Part shown: piece after piece, positions 15,925 through 24,191 of the stretch
Numbering within the stretch: position 1 is the stretch's first letter
How the letters are laid out: each line of letters starts with the position of its first letter
Assembly (NCBI GenBank): GCA_016215025.1
Contig: JACRMI010000083.1
Coordinates: 1-35,347, forward strand
Direction: 5' to 3'
DNA: 35,347 nt
DNA from: Chloroflexota bacterium
GTDB lineage: Bacteria > Chloroflexota > Anaerolineae > UBA4142
Notes under the pieces: model-generated
Seen by the model: the letters and a program-made list of their open reading frames with translations, nothing else
What the model was told of the DNA's origin: nothing
The model's database searches: none
Translations under genes and position numbers: made by a program

Positions 15925-17163
15925 TTAGATCACTGATGGAATGCCCAGCCCTTTGCTGCCCAATGTCAAAGCCAACCGCAATGTCTCGCGTTTTAGACCC
16001 TGGGGAGCCAGCCACCACTGCTCGAAGAGCACTTTGCCCCAATGCCAGGCACGCCCCATCTGACGAAGTTTGACTTGGGGTGACGGCTCACCAAAAAAGT
16101 TACCGAAAGCAAAACCGGCGAGATCTTCGCCTGCTTCCAACATGCAGTAACCCTCGCCACAGAATGTTTCCTTTGCTGGAGCGCCCATTATCTCAGCGGC
16201 GATACGGCGCGCGACCACTTGGGCTTGCGCGTGCGCGAACACGCCGGCTTTCGGTAACATCATTGGCACGTCGGGTTTCCATCTGCCCGGAATGGATATG
16301 GCGGTTACATCGCCGAGCGCGTGCACATTTTCGTACTTGGTTCGCAGTGTCGCGCGATCAACGGGAATCCAACCGGCTTCATTCGTCAGTCCTGCCTCAC
16401 GCACAAGCTGGGGTCCTCGATGCGGCGGAATTGCGACGAGCAAATCATACTTGAATGGCTCTTTTCCGTCGAAGGCGAGTTCACACTTAGTTGGATTCAC
16501 CGCCGTCAATTTGTGCAATGGATGAAAGACAACGCCCTTTCCCGCCAGCATTTGCTTCACCGCATCGCCGAGTGTGGGACCTGCAACGGGCATTGGTTGC
16601 GGCTCAGGTGTGAACAAGTGTACTTGCACCTTGTCGCGGATGCCGCGCCGCCGAAACGAATCGGCGATGAGCATCGCGCCTTCATGGGGCGCGCCGGGAC
16701 ATTTGTAGGGTAGCGCGCTCACCACCACAGCAACTTGTCCGCTGTTGAATGTTCGCAGCGCATCCCGCAATTTGCCCGCGCCTTCAAAGGTGTAGAACGT
16801 GTGAACCGTATCCAAGCCAGGGATCGCTTCAGGCGCAAGTTCGGCACCGAGCGCGACGATGAGGTAATCGTAGTTCAGCGTCTGTGCGCTCGTTTCGACG
16901 CGCTGACTCGCCAAGTCAATCGCGCGTGCCGAGTCAATCACGACCTCGACGCCAGGTCGCACAAGTTGCCGCACCTCGCGCGTGATCCGCGCGGGCTGGC
17001 GGTCACCGGTCATCAGCCACAAAAAAGACGGGGCGAACGTGTGCTGCGCGTTTTTCTCCACCAGCACGATGCGATGCTCGCGGGGCAATCGCTGCCGCAG
17101 TTCATTTGCTGCGACCAGTCCACCTACGCCGCCGCCCAGAATCAGAACCGTTTTGCCACTCAT
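15925..17163 (-). CDS. Sulfide:quinone oxidoreductase-like FAD protein
   Basis: 412 residues. It opens with the Rossmann FAD loop GGGVGGLVAANEL, has the second dinucleotide region YDYLIVALGAEL, and the FAD-contact motif ALGDVTAI near residue 295. Cysteines fit the SQR pattern: LPYKCPGAPHEG (about residue 155) and CGEGYCMLEAG (about 345). A C-terminal amphipathic stretch WHWGKVLFEQWWLAPQG could attach it to the membrane and quinone pool. SQR enzymes oxidise sulfide to persulfide or polysulfide. Nearby DsrE, rhodanese and persulfide-type MBL proteins support a sulfur role. A strong GGAGGAGG precedes the ATG. The substrate is not proven; an NADH dehydrogenase-type activity is the alternative. 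Confidence 0.85.
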   Translation of the reverse strand: MSGKTVLILGGGVGGLVAANELRQRLPREHRIVLVEKNAQHTFAPSFLWLMTGDRQPARITREVRQLVRPGVEVVIDSARAIDLASQRVETSAQTLNYDYLIVALGAELAPEAIPGLDTVHTFYTFEGAGKLRDALRTFNSGQVAVVVSALPYKCPGAPHEGAMLIADSFRRRGIRDKVQVHLFTPEPQPMPVAGPTLGDAVKQMLAGKGVVFHPLHKLTAVNPTKCELAFDGKEPFKYDLLVAIPPHRGPQLVREAGLTNEAGWIPVDRATLRTKYENVHALGDVTAISIPGRWKPDVPMMLPKAGVFAHAQAQVVARRIAAEIMGAPAKETFCGEGYCMLEAGEDLAGFAFGNFFGEPSPQVKLRQMGRAWHWGKVLFEQWWLAPQGLKRETLRLALTLGSKGLGIPSVI

Positions 17164-17218
17164 CAGCTTCCTCCTCCTTGGAATCTCGCCTGCTTTAGCG
17201 AAAAAGTTTTCTCACTTA

Positions 17219-17434
17219 TTACTCTTGCCCCAACGCATCCAGTTGCGCGCGAATCTCCGCGAGGCGCGCCTCCAGCCGCGCCTGGTCGCGATCAAATCTC
17301 GCACGATATTGTTGCAAAAGCCGCGCGCCGACGTGAACACCCGTCTGTCCCAGCACAGCGCTCCGCATCTCCGCCACTTCTTCTAATTCCGCCTGGATAT
17401 TTTCCAGTTCGCGTTCCAACTCTTCGCGTATCAT
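17219..17434 (-). CDS. Small coiled-coil protein, unknown function
   Basis: 71 residues, almost entirely charged helix: EELERELENIQAELEEVAEM and ARFDRDQARLEARLAEIRA flank a short GQTGVHVGARLL break, so two coiled-coil segments could fold into a hairpin. There are no cysteines. It lies between the methyltransferase (39 bp) and the SQR-like gene (55 bp) on the same strand. Its function is not recognised; an adaptor for the flavoprotein is only a guess. Confidence 0.7.
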   Translation of the reverse strand: MIREELERELENIQAELEEVAEMRSAVLGQTGVHVGARLLQQYRARFDRDQARLEARLAEIRAQLDALGQE

Positions 17435-17473
17435 TAAACCAATTCCTTACCATTCCCAGCGCGCAAGTCCGTT

Positions 17474-18118
17474 CTATTCCTTTCGCGCGACGACCACAAC
17501 GGTGTAACCAAAATCATACTCCGTTGTTTGCACGTCCTGAAATCGCCGCGCAATTTCGTTTATCAGTGGACGATCAATCGCATAGAAAAAACCACGCGCC
17601 ATCCACCGAATCAACGGGTTGAGAAAACGGGTCATGCCATCGCTGAGTGCGGCATCCATCACCACGAACACTCCCTGGGGTTTCAAGACCCTCTGCACTT
17701 CATCGAGCGCTTGCTGATAAAGCGGGATAGCCTTGAGCGCGTACGTGCAAAGCACTCGGTCAAATGTGTTGTTGGCGAAAGGCAACTGCGCCGCATCTCC
17801 CAGACCGAGCACAACCTTATCCCAACGATTGCGTTTGACGCGTTCCTGAGCTTGTTCCAAACTCCCCAGTGAATAGTCCAATCCGAGTAACCATCCATTG
17901 GCGTTCACGGTGATGAGATTCTCAAAGTTGATACCCGTCCCGCACGCCAAATCGAGGATGCGAGCACCGTCCTGGATTCCCAAGGCGTGTACGGCAGCAG
18001 ACCGATGCGCCATCGTAAACCGTGCTGCTCCATCATACCATTTGGCGATGGCATCATAGCGTGCTTGCACGGTTGCGCGGTCAGGTTGATTCGGATTCGT
18101 TTTGGGTATCGGATTCAC
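17474..18118 (-). CDS. Class I SAM-dependent methyltransferase (UbiE-like)
   Basis: 214 residues. Motif I is ILDLACGTGIN, the acidic residue ending strand 2 lies in LLGLDYS, motif II is FDRVLCTYALKAIP and motif III is VLKPQGVFVVMDAA. The N-terminal RYDAIAKWYD and C-terminal FGYTVVVVARK are typical of UbiE/COQ5-like enzymes. The start is GTG at 18118. It lies 28 bp after the third DsrE-like gene. The substrate is unknown; genomic context suggests a thiol, quinone or sulfur-containing acceptor. Confidence 0.88.
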   Translation of the reverse strand: MNPIPKTNPNQPDRATVQARYDAIAKWYDGAARFTMAHRSAAVHALGIQDGARILDLACGTGINFENLITVNANGWLLGLDYSLGSLEQAQERVKRNRWDKVVLGLGDAAQLPFANNTFDRVLCTYALKAIPLYQQALDEVQRVLKPQGVFVVMDAALSDGMTRFLNPLIRWMARGFFYAIDRPLINEIARRFQDVQTTEYDFGYTVVVVARKE

Positions 18119-18146
18119 GATAATTTTCGACGGGATTTCACCATAT

Positions 18147-18470
18147 TCACAGTGCGCCGATGACGCGCGTGTGCTGATCGAACAAATCCACGAGTCGTGC
18201 GTAATCGGCGACCTGAACTTGCTCGCGCACTTTGAGCGGCGTGAATCCGCGCAACTGTAAGTCCTCGCTCAGAGCATAGCAGCATATTTCGCGCGGCAGA
18301 TCGCGCAATGCCGTCTCGCCCTGGAGCGCCGCGAGCACGCCATCTTGCAGAAGAAATAGCGATACGGCTTGGCCTTGTTCGTGGAACATGCGCGCCAACT
18401 GCCAAGCGCGTTGGGTGTTCACGCTGGATGGGGCGCTATTAATCAGCATCAAAACCGATTCCATTGTCAT
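18147..18470 (-). CDS. DsrE/DsrF-like sulfur-relay protein (third copy)
   Basis: 107 residues of the DsrE fold: strand 1 SVLMLINSAPSSVN, helix TQRAWQLARMFHEQGQAVSLFLLQDGVLAAL, and a pair of cysteines EICCYALSEDLQLRG where related proteins carry the persulfide cysteine. Members move sulfane sulfur between partners in Tus/Dsr relays. It is 6 bp from the second DsrE-like gene, consistent with a heteromeric complex of the three products. Confidence 0.82.
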   Translation of the reverse strand: MTMESVLMLINSAPSSVNTQRAWQLARMFHEQGQAVSLFLLQDGVLAALQGETALRDLPREICCYALSEDLQLRGFTPLKVREQVQVADYARLVDLFDQHTRVIGAL

Positions 18471-18476
18471 CTCTCC

Positions 18477-18842
18477 TTAATACACCATGACCATTTCATT
18501 CTCGGTCAGTAAGCGCGTCAGCCCAACATCGTCAACCTGTTCAACGCCGATGACGAAATGCTCGTCGTTCAACAGTCCTCGCGCTTGCGCCGACGGTGTA
18601 TGAACATAAACACGCGCGCCTTTGGCAATTGCTTTCGCGAGAGGTGGGATGAGTGGCGTCCACGCCGTGTTGCCTACATCCTGTCCATCGCGCGCGACAT
18701 ACACACCATCGTTTACCAAGACCACGCTGGTTTGAATTCCTTCACCGAGCGCACCACCCAGGTGGCGGATGGCTTCTGCCGCGTGAATCTGACCGTACGG
18801 TGAACGGCGAATTAAAATTGCAAGTGAACTTTTTGTCGTCAT
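18477..18842 (-). CDS. DsrE/DsrF-like sulfur-relay protein (second copy)
   Basis: 121 residues. SLAILIRRSPYGQIHAAEAI and TSVVLVNDGVYVARDGQD are the DsrE/F/H core strands, and HFVIGVEQVDDVGLTRLLTENEMVMVY is the family C-terminus. No cysteine is present, so it cannot carry persulfide itself and probably has a structural role with its neighbours, like some TusB/TusC subunits. It lies 3 bp after the first DsrE-like gene. Confidence 0.82.
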   Translation of the reverse strand: MTTKSSLAILIRRSPYGQIHAAEAIRHLGGALGEGIQTSVVLVNDGVYVARDGQDVGNTAWTPLIPPLAKAIAKGARVYVHTPSAQARGLLNDEHFVIGVEQVDDVGLTRLLTENEMVMVY

Positions 18843-18845
18843 TTC

Positions 18846-19199
18846 TCAACTCCCCAATGTGATGAATACATCGCTCGATTTCATCAAGCCAAACAATCGT
18901 TTCATCGAACTCGGTTCCGCGCCGGGCAAAAAATCATCCGCGCATATGCCGCGAAAGTTCAGGCACGTCCCGCACAGTTCGACGCGCAAGCCACGGGCGA
19001 TCAGTTCGGCGAATTCCTTGCCCGCGTCCGGCAGCCCCTTGGGATTTTGGTTGCGCGAAAAATTGTGGACGCCATCTGCCGAGGCGAACAGGTTGACCGC
19101 ATAGCCCTTGTCGAGTGCAGCACGCGCCATTTGAATTGCCGTGTGCGTGTTCTCGTACGCGTACGGCGTCGTCGTGAGAAAAAGCGTAAGCGTTTTCAT
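18846..19199 (-). CDS. DsrE/TusD-like sulfur-relay protein with active-site Cys
   Basis: 117 residues. It starts TLTLFLTTTPYAYENTHTAI with helix ARAALDKGYAVNLFASADGV. The segment LRVELCGTCLNFRGI carries two cysteines at the TusD/DsrE active-site position, followed by DDFLPGAE and SSDVFITLGS. It is probably the persulfide carrier of the three-gene DsrE set. It is the first gene after a 119-bp gap containing a palindrome, so it may have its own promoter. Confidence 0.87.
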   Translation of the reverse strand: MKTLTLFLTTTPYAYENTHTAIQMARAALDKGYAVNLFASADGVHNFSRNQNPKGLPDAGKEFAELIARGLRVELCGTCLNFRGICADDFLPGAEPSSMKRLFGLMKSSDVFITLGS

Positions 19200-19287
19200 C
19201 GTCGTTCTTCAATTCCTCCTTTGGAAGGTGATGATTTTATCAGATGCAGTTATTTGCTTCCACTCGCGCAAAAAATCTCGACCTCAG

Positions 19288-19305
19288 CCACGTCACCTGA
19301 CGTGG
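19288..19305. promoter_or_regulatory. Perfect 8-bp inverted repeat upstream of DsrE genes
   Basis: CCACGTCA (19288-19295) and TGACGTGG (19298-19305) are separated by CC. This lies in the 119-bp gap between the methyltransferase end and the first DsrE-like gene. The two-base centre favours a protein-binding operator over an RNA hairpin. On the minus strand a T6 run follows about 15 nt later, so an attenuator role is possible. Confidence 0.4.
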
Positions 19306-19318
19306 TCGAATGCACGCA

Positions 19319-19885
19319 TCACCGTTTGCCGATCAATTCATACCGTCGAGACGACAACCCCGCTCCACCAAACCAATTTTCAATCTCGTCGCGCGTAAAG
19401 CCCAGCCATACGTCGGCGAGTTCGGTTCTAAACCAATCGAAGGTGTGATGCATGGCGTCGGTAATCACGACGTGTCCGCCTGGCTTGCACACGCGCACCA
19501 TCTCACGCAACGCGGCAACAGGATCGGGCGCGTGATGGAGCGCCATGTTTGCGACGACCACATCGGCGAACGCGTCGTCCAGTGGCAACTGTTGCAGAGT
19601 GCCCTGGTGAAATTCCACGTTGGTCAGTCCCAACTTTGCCATGTTCTCACGTGCTACGGCAAGCATCGCATCCGAGAAATCCACCCCGATCACTTGTCGG
19701 GCGAACGGCGCGAGTCCTGCCGCCACAAAGCCAGTGCCAGTCCCCACGTCCACGACCGTTTGAGTTTTGGCGATGGGTGCGTGTTCGAGCGCTTTGACGA
19801 TCACAGACTCATCGTAATAATTGGAGCGCAGCGTATCCCACTGCTTCGCCACGCGTTGGAAATATTCGAGTACGTTAGTGTCCAC
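19319..19885 (-). CDS. Class I SAM-dependent methyltransferase
   Basis: 188 residues. Motif I is VVDVGTGTGFVAAGL, the motif-II-region acidic residue lies in VIGVDFSDAML, then VVVANMALHHAPDP and MVRVCKPGGHVVITD. The GTG start at 19885 is chosen because GGAGG lies 5 nt before it; the longer frame to 19963 would run back into the DUF2173 gene. It resembles the truncated methyltransferase at 30240 in its core (for example N.MALHH). The acceptor is unknown; an arsenite- or quinone-methylase-like role cannot be decided. Confidence 0.88.
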   Translation of the reverse strand: MDTNVLEYFQRVAKQWDTLRSNYYDESVIVKALEHAPIAKTQTVVDVGTGTGFVAAGLAPFARQVIGVDFSDAMLAVARENMAKLGLTNVEFHQGTLQQLPLDDAFADVVVANMALHHAPDPVAALREMVRVCKPGGHVVITDAMHHTFDWFRTELADVWLGFTRDEIENWFGGAGLSSRRYELIGKR

Positions 19886-19904
19886 CGAAGCCTCCAAGCT
19901 AATG

Positions 19905-20246
19905 TTATTGAACAGACATGAGACGGAGCAATTCTTCCCAGTTCGCTTTTGCCGTTTCGACAAACACGCCCTGATAGCCGCCCTTGCCCAAGACGACCGT
20001 GTAATCGCCGCCCGAATACAGCCAACCGTGCTGCGGTATCCAATTATTTTCGCTGAGCGCGGTAAACGATTGTGCCAGCGTCCCGAAGGTCATCGTGACC
20101 AACGAGCAAAACCGCGTGATCATCGCCGCCATTTCTGGGGAGACGTTTTTCTTCGATTTGTAAGCGATGCATTTTCCATCGGGCGTGTATTCGAACGCGA
20201 TGGTGACACCGTCGATGTTTAGCAAGTCTTCAAGAGTTGTTGTCAT
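19905..20246 (-). CDS. DUF2173-family protein (roadblock-like)
   Basis: 113 residues. The pattern LEDLLNIDGVTIAFEYTPDG, the central helix around MAAMITRFCSLVTMTFG, and GWLYSGGDYTVVLG with VFVE matches the DUF2173 family as I remember it; these are small alpha/beta proteins seen in sulfur- and metal-oxidising prokaryotes. Its ATG overlaps the cyclase stop (ATGA), so it is translationally coupled to the cyclase. A regulatory partner role for the cyclase is inferred from this coupling. Confidence 0.7.
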   Translation of the reverse strand: MTTTLEDLLNIDGVTIAFEYTPDGKCIAYKSKKNVSPEMAAMITRFCSLVTMTFGTLAQSFTALSENNWIPQHGWLYSGGDYTVVLGKGGYQGVFVETAKANWEELLRLMSVQ

Positions 20247-21478
20247 TTTGCCCCCACCAGAAACCAGGTCTCTAGCTCGCCTTTCCCTTTGACCATCACT
20301 TTACCACGCGGCTCACAAACAAATTCGTCTTTCAACAGTTCATAGGTCGTGCGCGTGATCTGAACCTTCCCAGGTACGCCATGCGACTGCATCCGATTCG
20401 CGGTGTTCACTGTGTCGCCAAACAATTCAAACGCGAATTTCTTGCGCCCGATCACACCGGCGATTATCGGACCCGAATGAATCCCGATGCGAATCTCTAA
20501 ACGTCTGCCGTTGTAGGAGGGAAAGCTCGCCATGAAAGAACACATCTGGAGCGCCAGTTGAGCAATCGATTGGGCATGGTTCGGATTCGCGCGCGGTACT
20601 CCGCACGCTGCCATGTACTCATCGCCGACTGTTTCAATTTTTTCAACGCCGTACTGATCGACGAGCGAATCAAAATGAGAGAAGATTTGGTTGAGCAGTC
20701 CGACCATTTCACTTGGCGAAAGTTCGGCGGAGAGCGGCGTAAAGTTCACTAAATCGGCAAACAGAATACTCACTTGGTCGTATTGATCGGCAATCGTCCC
20801 CGCTTGATTCTTCAGAATCTCCGCGATCTCTTTCGGCAGAATGTTGAGCAAAAGATTTTCCGATTTCTCTTGTTCGGCATGGAGGAGTTGATAGGCAACG
20901 TCTTTTTGGTTGATGAAGAAAACCAATAGCCCAAACACAATCGCCGAAATCGCGCCCACATTCAAAACAAAAAGTGTAATGACCAGGGACGACGAGAGAT
21001 TATTCGTCGTCCGCACGTATGCTTGCAGAAAACCGCTGACGACGACGAGCAAAAGATAAAGCGCAAACCAGCGGACGGCTTGACGCGGTCCCGCAAAGAT
21101 GAGCGCACCGATGGGGCAGATCAACGACCACAAGACTACCGCGCTCGAATTGATGAACCCGCCCAGGGCAATCTGGAGTAGAAACGGCAAAAGCAGAATC
21201 AGAAGCAATTGAGTGAAACGAAAAAAGACATAATGGCGATGCCGCGCAAAAAGCAAAATGCTCAGGACCGACAAGACCGCATAGCTCCCCGGAATGCTAC
21301 CGGCAATCGGTTCACCGAATGCAACATACATCACACTCCAGACCGCACCCGCTAGGATGAGGGCAGGGCTGATGCTCAGCAGCAGCGATTTTTGCAGACG
21401 TACTTCTTCGCTGTCGTCGGCATTTACGCCGATGCGCGCGGTGAACGCGAAATACGCTTGAACCAAACGGTGAAGCAT
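20243..21478 (-). CDS. Membrane-bound class III nucleotide cyclase
   Basis: 411 residues. Six hydrophobic segments occupy roughly residues 30-195 (for example LLLSISPALILAGAVWSVMY and LLILLLPFLLQIAL), followed by a catalytic domain. Metal-binding aspartates lie in SILFADLVNFTP and IETVGDEYM, and the transition-state Asn and Arg in FGDTVNTANRM. The purine-selecting positions are Glu in KIETVGD (Lys in adenylate cyclases) and Glu in FELFGD, so the product could be cGMP-like or relaxed rather than plain cAMP. It lies in the sulfur cluster between the MFS gene (7 bp) and the DUF2173 gene (4-bp overlap), suggesting sulfur-responsive second-messenger output. Confidence 0.88.
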   Translation of the reverse strand: MLHRLVQAYFAFTARIGVNADDSEEVRLQKSLLLSISPALILAGAVWSVMYVAFGEPIAGSIPGSYAVLSVLSILLFARHRHYVFFRFTQLLLILLLPFLLQIALGGFINSSAVVLWSLICPIGALIFAGPRQAVRWFALYLLLVVVSGFLQAYVRTTNNLSSSLVITLFVLNVGAISAIVFGLLVFFINQKDVAYQLLHAEQEKSENLLLNILPKEIAEILKNQAGTIADQYDQVSILFADLVNFTPLSAELSPSEMVGLLNQIFSHFDSLVDQYGVEKIETVGDEYMAACGVPRANPNHAQSIAQLALQMCSFMASFPSYNGRRLEIRIGIHSGPIIAGVIGRKKFAFELFGDTVNTANRMQSHGVPGKVQITRTTYELLKDEFVCEPRGKVMVKGKGELETWFLVGAK

Positions 21479-21485
21479 TGCGATC

Positions 21486-22793
21486 CTAGCTCGCTTTCAC
21501 TGACTGGGGTTCGACGGATGGCACATTCTTTTGTCGCGTGGGCAAGGTTTCATACATCACCCCTGCAACGATTACACCTGAAAGAAAAGTCAGCGCGCCA
21601 ATCGCGCCAATCGCAATCGGAATGTCAAGCCAATCCGCGAGCAACCCTGAAAGCAGCGCGCCGACCGCATAACCCCCATCGCGCCACAAACGATAAACAC
21701 CGACCGCAGTCGCGCGCCAATCGGGATGCGCGACATCGGACACGGCAGCAAGCAAGGTGGGATAAACGAGCGCGGTGCCGATGCCGAGTAGAATCGCGCC
21801 GCCGAGCCAAATCACAAATATTTTGCCGATCACAAACAGCGCGATGCCGATAGCTTGCACCCACATCCCCACGACGATCATCCACTTGCGTCCCCAGCGA
21901 TCCGAGAGTGCGCCTGTGAACAATTGACTAATGCCCCATACGCCAGGATAAATTCCCGCGATAATTCCGATTTGTTCGAGCGGCAGTCCCAAGCCCGCGA
22001 GAAAAATCGGCACGAGTCCCCACACCATCCCGTCGTTGAGATTGTTGACCATCCCCGCTTGACTCGCCGCAAAGAGCGCGCGGTCGCGCCAACTCGTGAG
22101 TAACAAAATCTCTGCAAATGATTTTCTTCGAGTTCCTTCGGTTCCCCCATTTCTGAGTGAAGAAACGGAAGAAACTAAAGCCGCTTCTTGTCGAGCATGT
22201 CCACGCGTTTCGCGGACGAAGAAAAACGAGAGGAGCAAACCTAGGATGGCAAACACGATGCCTGGGAGAAATGGTGCAGGACGCAAACCAAAGTGGGCGG
22301 CAAGATAACCCGTACTGAACGCGGAGAGCGAGACTGCCACATAACCCGCGAATTCGTTCAACCCCATTGCCAGCCCGCGCTGTTTCGATCCCACCAGGTC
22401 AATCTTCATGATGACCGTTGTAGACCAACATAGACCCTGATTAATTCCCAGGAGTACATTTGCCAAAACGATCCAGCCCCAGCTTGGCGCAAGAATGAGA
22501 AGAAATGGCACAGGCAATCCCGCGAGCCAACCCAGGACAAGAATGCGCTTGCGTCCGATGCGATCCGAGAAACGTCCCGCCAACAAATTGGCAAGTGCTT
22601 TGACAATCCCGAAACTGACGAGGAACGATAGAATGATCGAACGTGCGACGAGTCCGAAATCTTGCTCGGCGATCAGTGGCACAATGGTTCGTTCGAGTCC
22701 AACCATCGCGCCGACGAACGCGTTGACGACAACGAGAAGCGTGAACTGTTCCCAGTTTGCGCGCAAGCCAAGAGCGATACGTGGCTCATTCAT
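21486..22793 (-). CDS. MFS transporter
   Basis: 435 residues with about twelve hydrophobic segments and the MFS loop signatures GRFSDRIGRKR between helices 2 and 3 and GALSDRWGRKW in the second half. A longer cytosolic loop (RETRGHARQEAALVSS to RKSFAEILLL) separates the halves. The start overlaps the stop of the MBL-rhodanese gene by one base (TAATG). The substrate cannot be read from sequence; neighbours suggest import or export of a sulfur compound. Confidence 0.9.
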   Translation of the reverse strand: MNEPRIALGLRANWEQFTLLVVVNAFVGAMVGLERTIVPLIAEQDFGLVARSIILSFLVSFGIVKALANLLAGRFSDRIGRKRILVLGWLAGLPVPFLLILAPSWGWIVLANVLLGINQGLCWSTTVIMKIDLVGSKQRGLAMGLNEFAGYVAVSLSAFSTGYLAAHFGLRPAPFLPGIVFAILGLLLSFFFVRETRGHARQEAALVSSVSSLRNGGTEGTRRKSFAEILLLTSWRDRALFAASQAGMVNNLNDGMVWGLVPIFLAGLGLPLEQIGIIAGIYPGVWGISQLFTGALSDRWGRKWMIVVGMWVQAIGIALFVIGKIFVIWLGGAILLGIGTALVYPTLLAAVSDVAHPDWRATAVGVYRLWRDGGYAVGALLSGLLADWLDIPIAIGAIGALTFLSGVIVAGVMYETLPTRQKNVPSVEPQSVKAS

Positions 22794-24178
22794 TATGCAT
22801 CACGCACGATTGGGTAGCCCGCGCTTTCCCACGCGCTAAATCCGCCATGCATCAATCGCACATTGCGATACCCGCGTCGCTCCAATACAGAAATCGCAAC
22901 CGTCGAGCGGTCACTGTGTCCGCAGTGAACGACGAGCGGTTCATCTTTTGCGATGGGCACGTCACCCAAAGGCAATTGCCCGCCTTCGATGTGGATTGCG
23001 CGCGGCAAATGTCCTGCGCGCCACTCCGCATCCTGCCGCACATCGAGCACATGTGGCGCAGTACCATGTTCGCGCGCCGCATAAAATTCTTCGACCGAAA
23101 GGATTGGCACGCCCGTAACAGGCAATCCTTCGGCTTGCCACGCGGCGACCCCGCCATCGAGATAACCGTGCAAGTCATCGAAACCAATGCGAATCAGTTG
23201 TCGGACAGCATCCTCACGCGCGGACGGATCGTCCTCGATCAAAACAATTCGCGCGCGAAAGGGCAACACCCAGCCCGCCCAGGTGCTGAGCGGTGCGCCA
23301 AGCGGAATGCCGTAGGAGTTCGAAATATGTCCTTCGGCAAATTCGCGCGGCGACCGTATATCCACAATCGCAACGCCTTGTGCCATCTGCTCACGTATGA
23401 CTTGCGGCGTGAGTGGTTTTAGTGCGGGGATTCCACGCAAAAGTTCCGCGCCAAGTTGATTGACCGCGCGCAGAAAGTTGAAATAGGTCGGATAGGAGGG
23501 CAGGTTGCCAAGCGCGTGCGCGATGAATGCTTCTTCCGATTCTGCGAGCGCGAGCGGATTCGATTGACGCTCGCGTCCGACGGTTGTCATGCGGTCAGGA
23601 CTCGACGGTGCATTGCAAAACGATCCTGCGCCATGCGTTGGATAAATAGCAACGTCATCGGGATAGCGGAGAATTTTCTGGTGAATAGTTTCGTAGAGGA
23701 GGTGCGTCAACGGGCGTGTGAAATGATGCCCCAACAAATCGGTCCGTGCCGCCCCGCCGACGATGAACGCGCCACCCGTGAAAAGCGCGGTGGGTTCCAT
23801 TCGATGCTCTTCCATCAAAGCGAAACTGATGTGCTCGGGCGTGTGTCCTGGGGTAGCAAGCACGGCGAATTTCACATCGCCGAGCGGGAGCGTGTCGCCT
23901 TCCTTCAATCGCAGATAATCAAAAACCAAATTCGATTCCGCGCTCGCCCCCATCGTGACGCCATGCTGCGCGGCGAGTTCGCGCGCGCCCGAAACGAAAT
24001 CGGCGTGCAAGTGCGTATCGAGCGCATGGGTCAGTTTCAAACCTAATCCTTCGGCGACGCGCACGTAGCGATCAATGTCGCGCTCCGCGTCAATCACGAC
24101 GGCTTGCTTCGTCTGTTCGGATGCGACGAGATACGATGAATTGCCGAGGTTTTCATCTACGAACGGTTTGACGAGCAT
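22793..24178 (-). CDS. MBL-fold hydrolase with two rhodanese domains
   Basis: 461 residues. The N-terminal half is a persulfide-dioxygenase-type metallo-beta-lactamase: metal ligands in DTHLHADFVSGA, TPGHTPEHI and YPTHGAGS. The first motif has Phe where THxHxDH enzymes have the second-site His, a variant I recall from MBL-rhodanese fusions. Rhodanese domain 1 (IVDIRSPREFAEGHI) has no catalytic Cys in its loop (VLIEDDPSA). Domain 2 (VLDVRQDAEWRAGHL) has it in VVHCGHSDRS. It probably handles glutathione- or protein-persulfide. It is 13 bp after the ArsR-rhodanese gene. Confidence 0.9.
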   Translation of the reverse strand: MLVKPFVDENLGNSSYLVASEQTKQAVVIDAERDIDRYVRVAEGLGLKLTHALDTHLHADFVSGARELAAQHGVTMGASAESNLVFDYLRLKEGDTLPLGDVKFAVLATPGHTPEHISFALMEEHRMEPTALFTGGAFIVGGAARTDLLGHHFTRPLTHLLYETIHQKILRYPDDVAIYPTHGAGSFCNAPSSPDRMTTVGRERQSNPLALAESEEAFIAHALGNLPSYPTYFNFLRAVNQLGAELLRGIPALKPLTPQVIREQMAQGVAIVDIRSPREFAEGHISNSYGIPLGAPLSTWAGWVLPFRARIVLIEDDPSAREDAVRQLIRIGFDDLHGYLDGGVAAWQAEGLPVTGVPILSVEEFYAAREHGTAPHVLDVRQDAEWRAGHLPRAIHIEGGQLPLGDVPIAKDEPLVVHCGHSDRSTVAISVLERRGYRNVRLMHGGFSAWESAGYPIVRDA

Positions 24179-24191
24179 AGGTCAAATCTCC

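Noticed and set aside
16735..17622. 295-codon plus-strand frame
   Set aside because: It is antisense to the SQR-like, coiled-coil and methyltransferase genes and shows no family features.
22757..24046. Two long plus-strand frames (221 and 196 codons)
   Set aside because: They are shadows of the MBL-rhodanese gene on the opposite strand.
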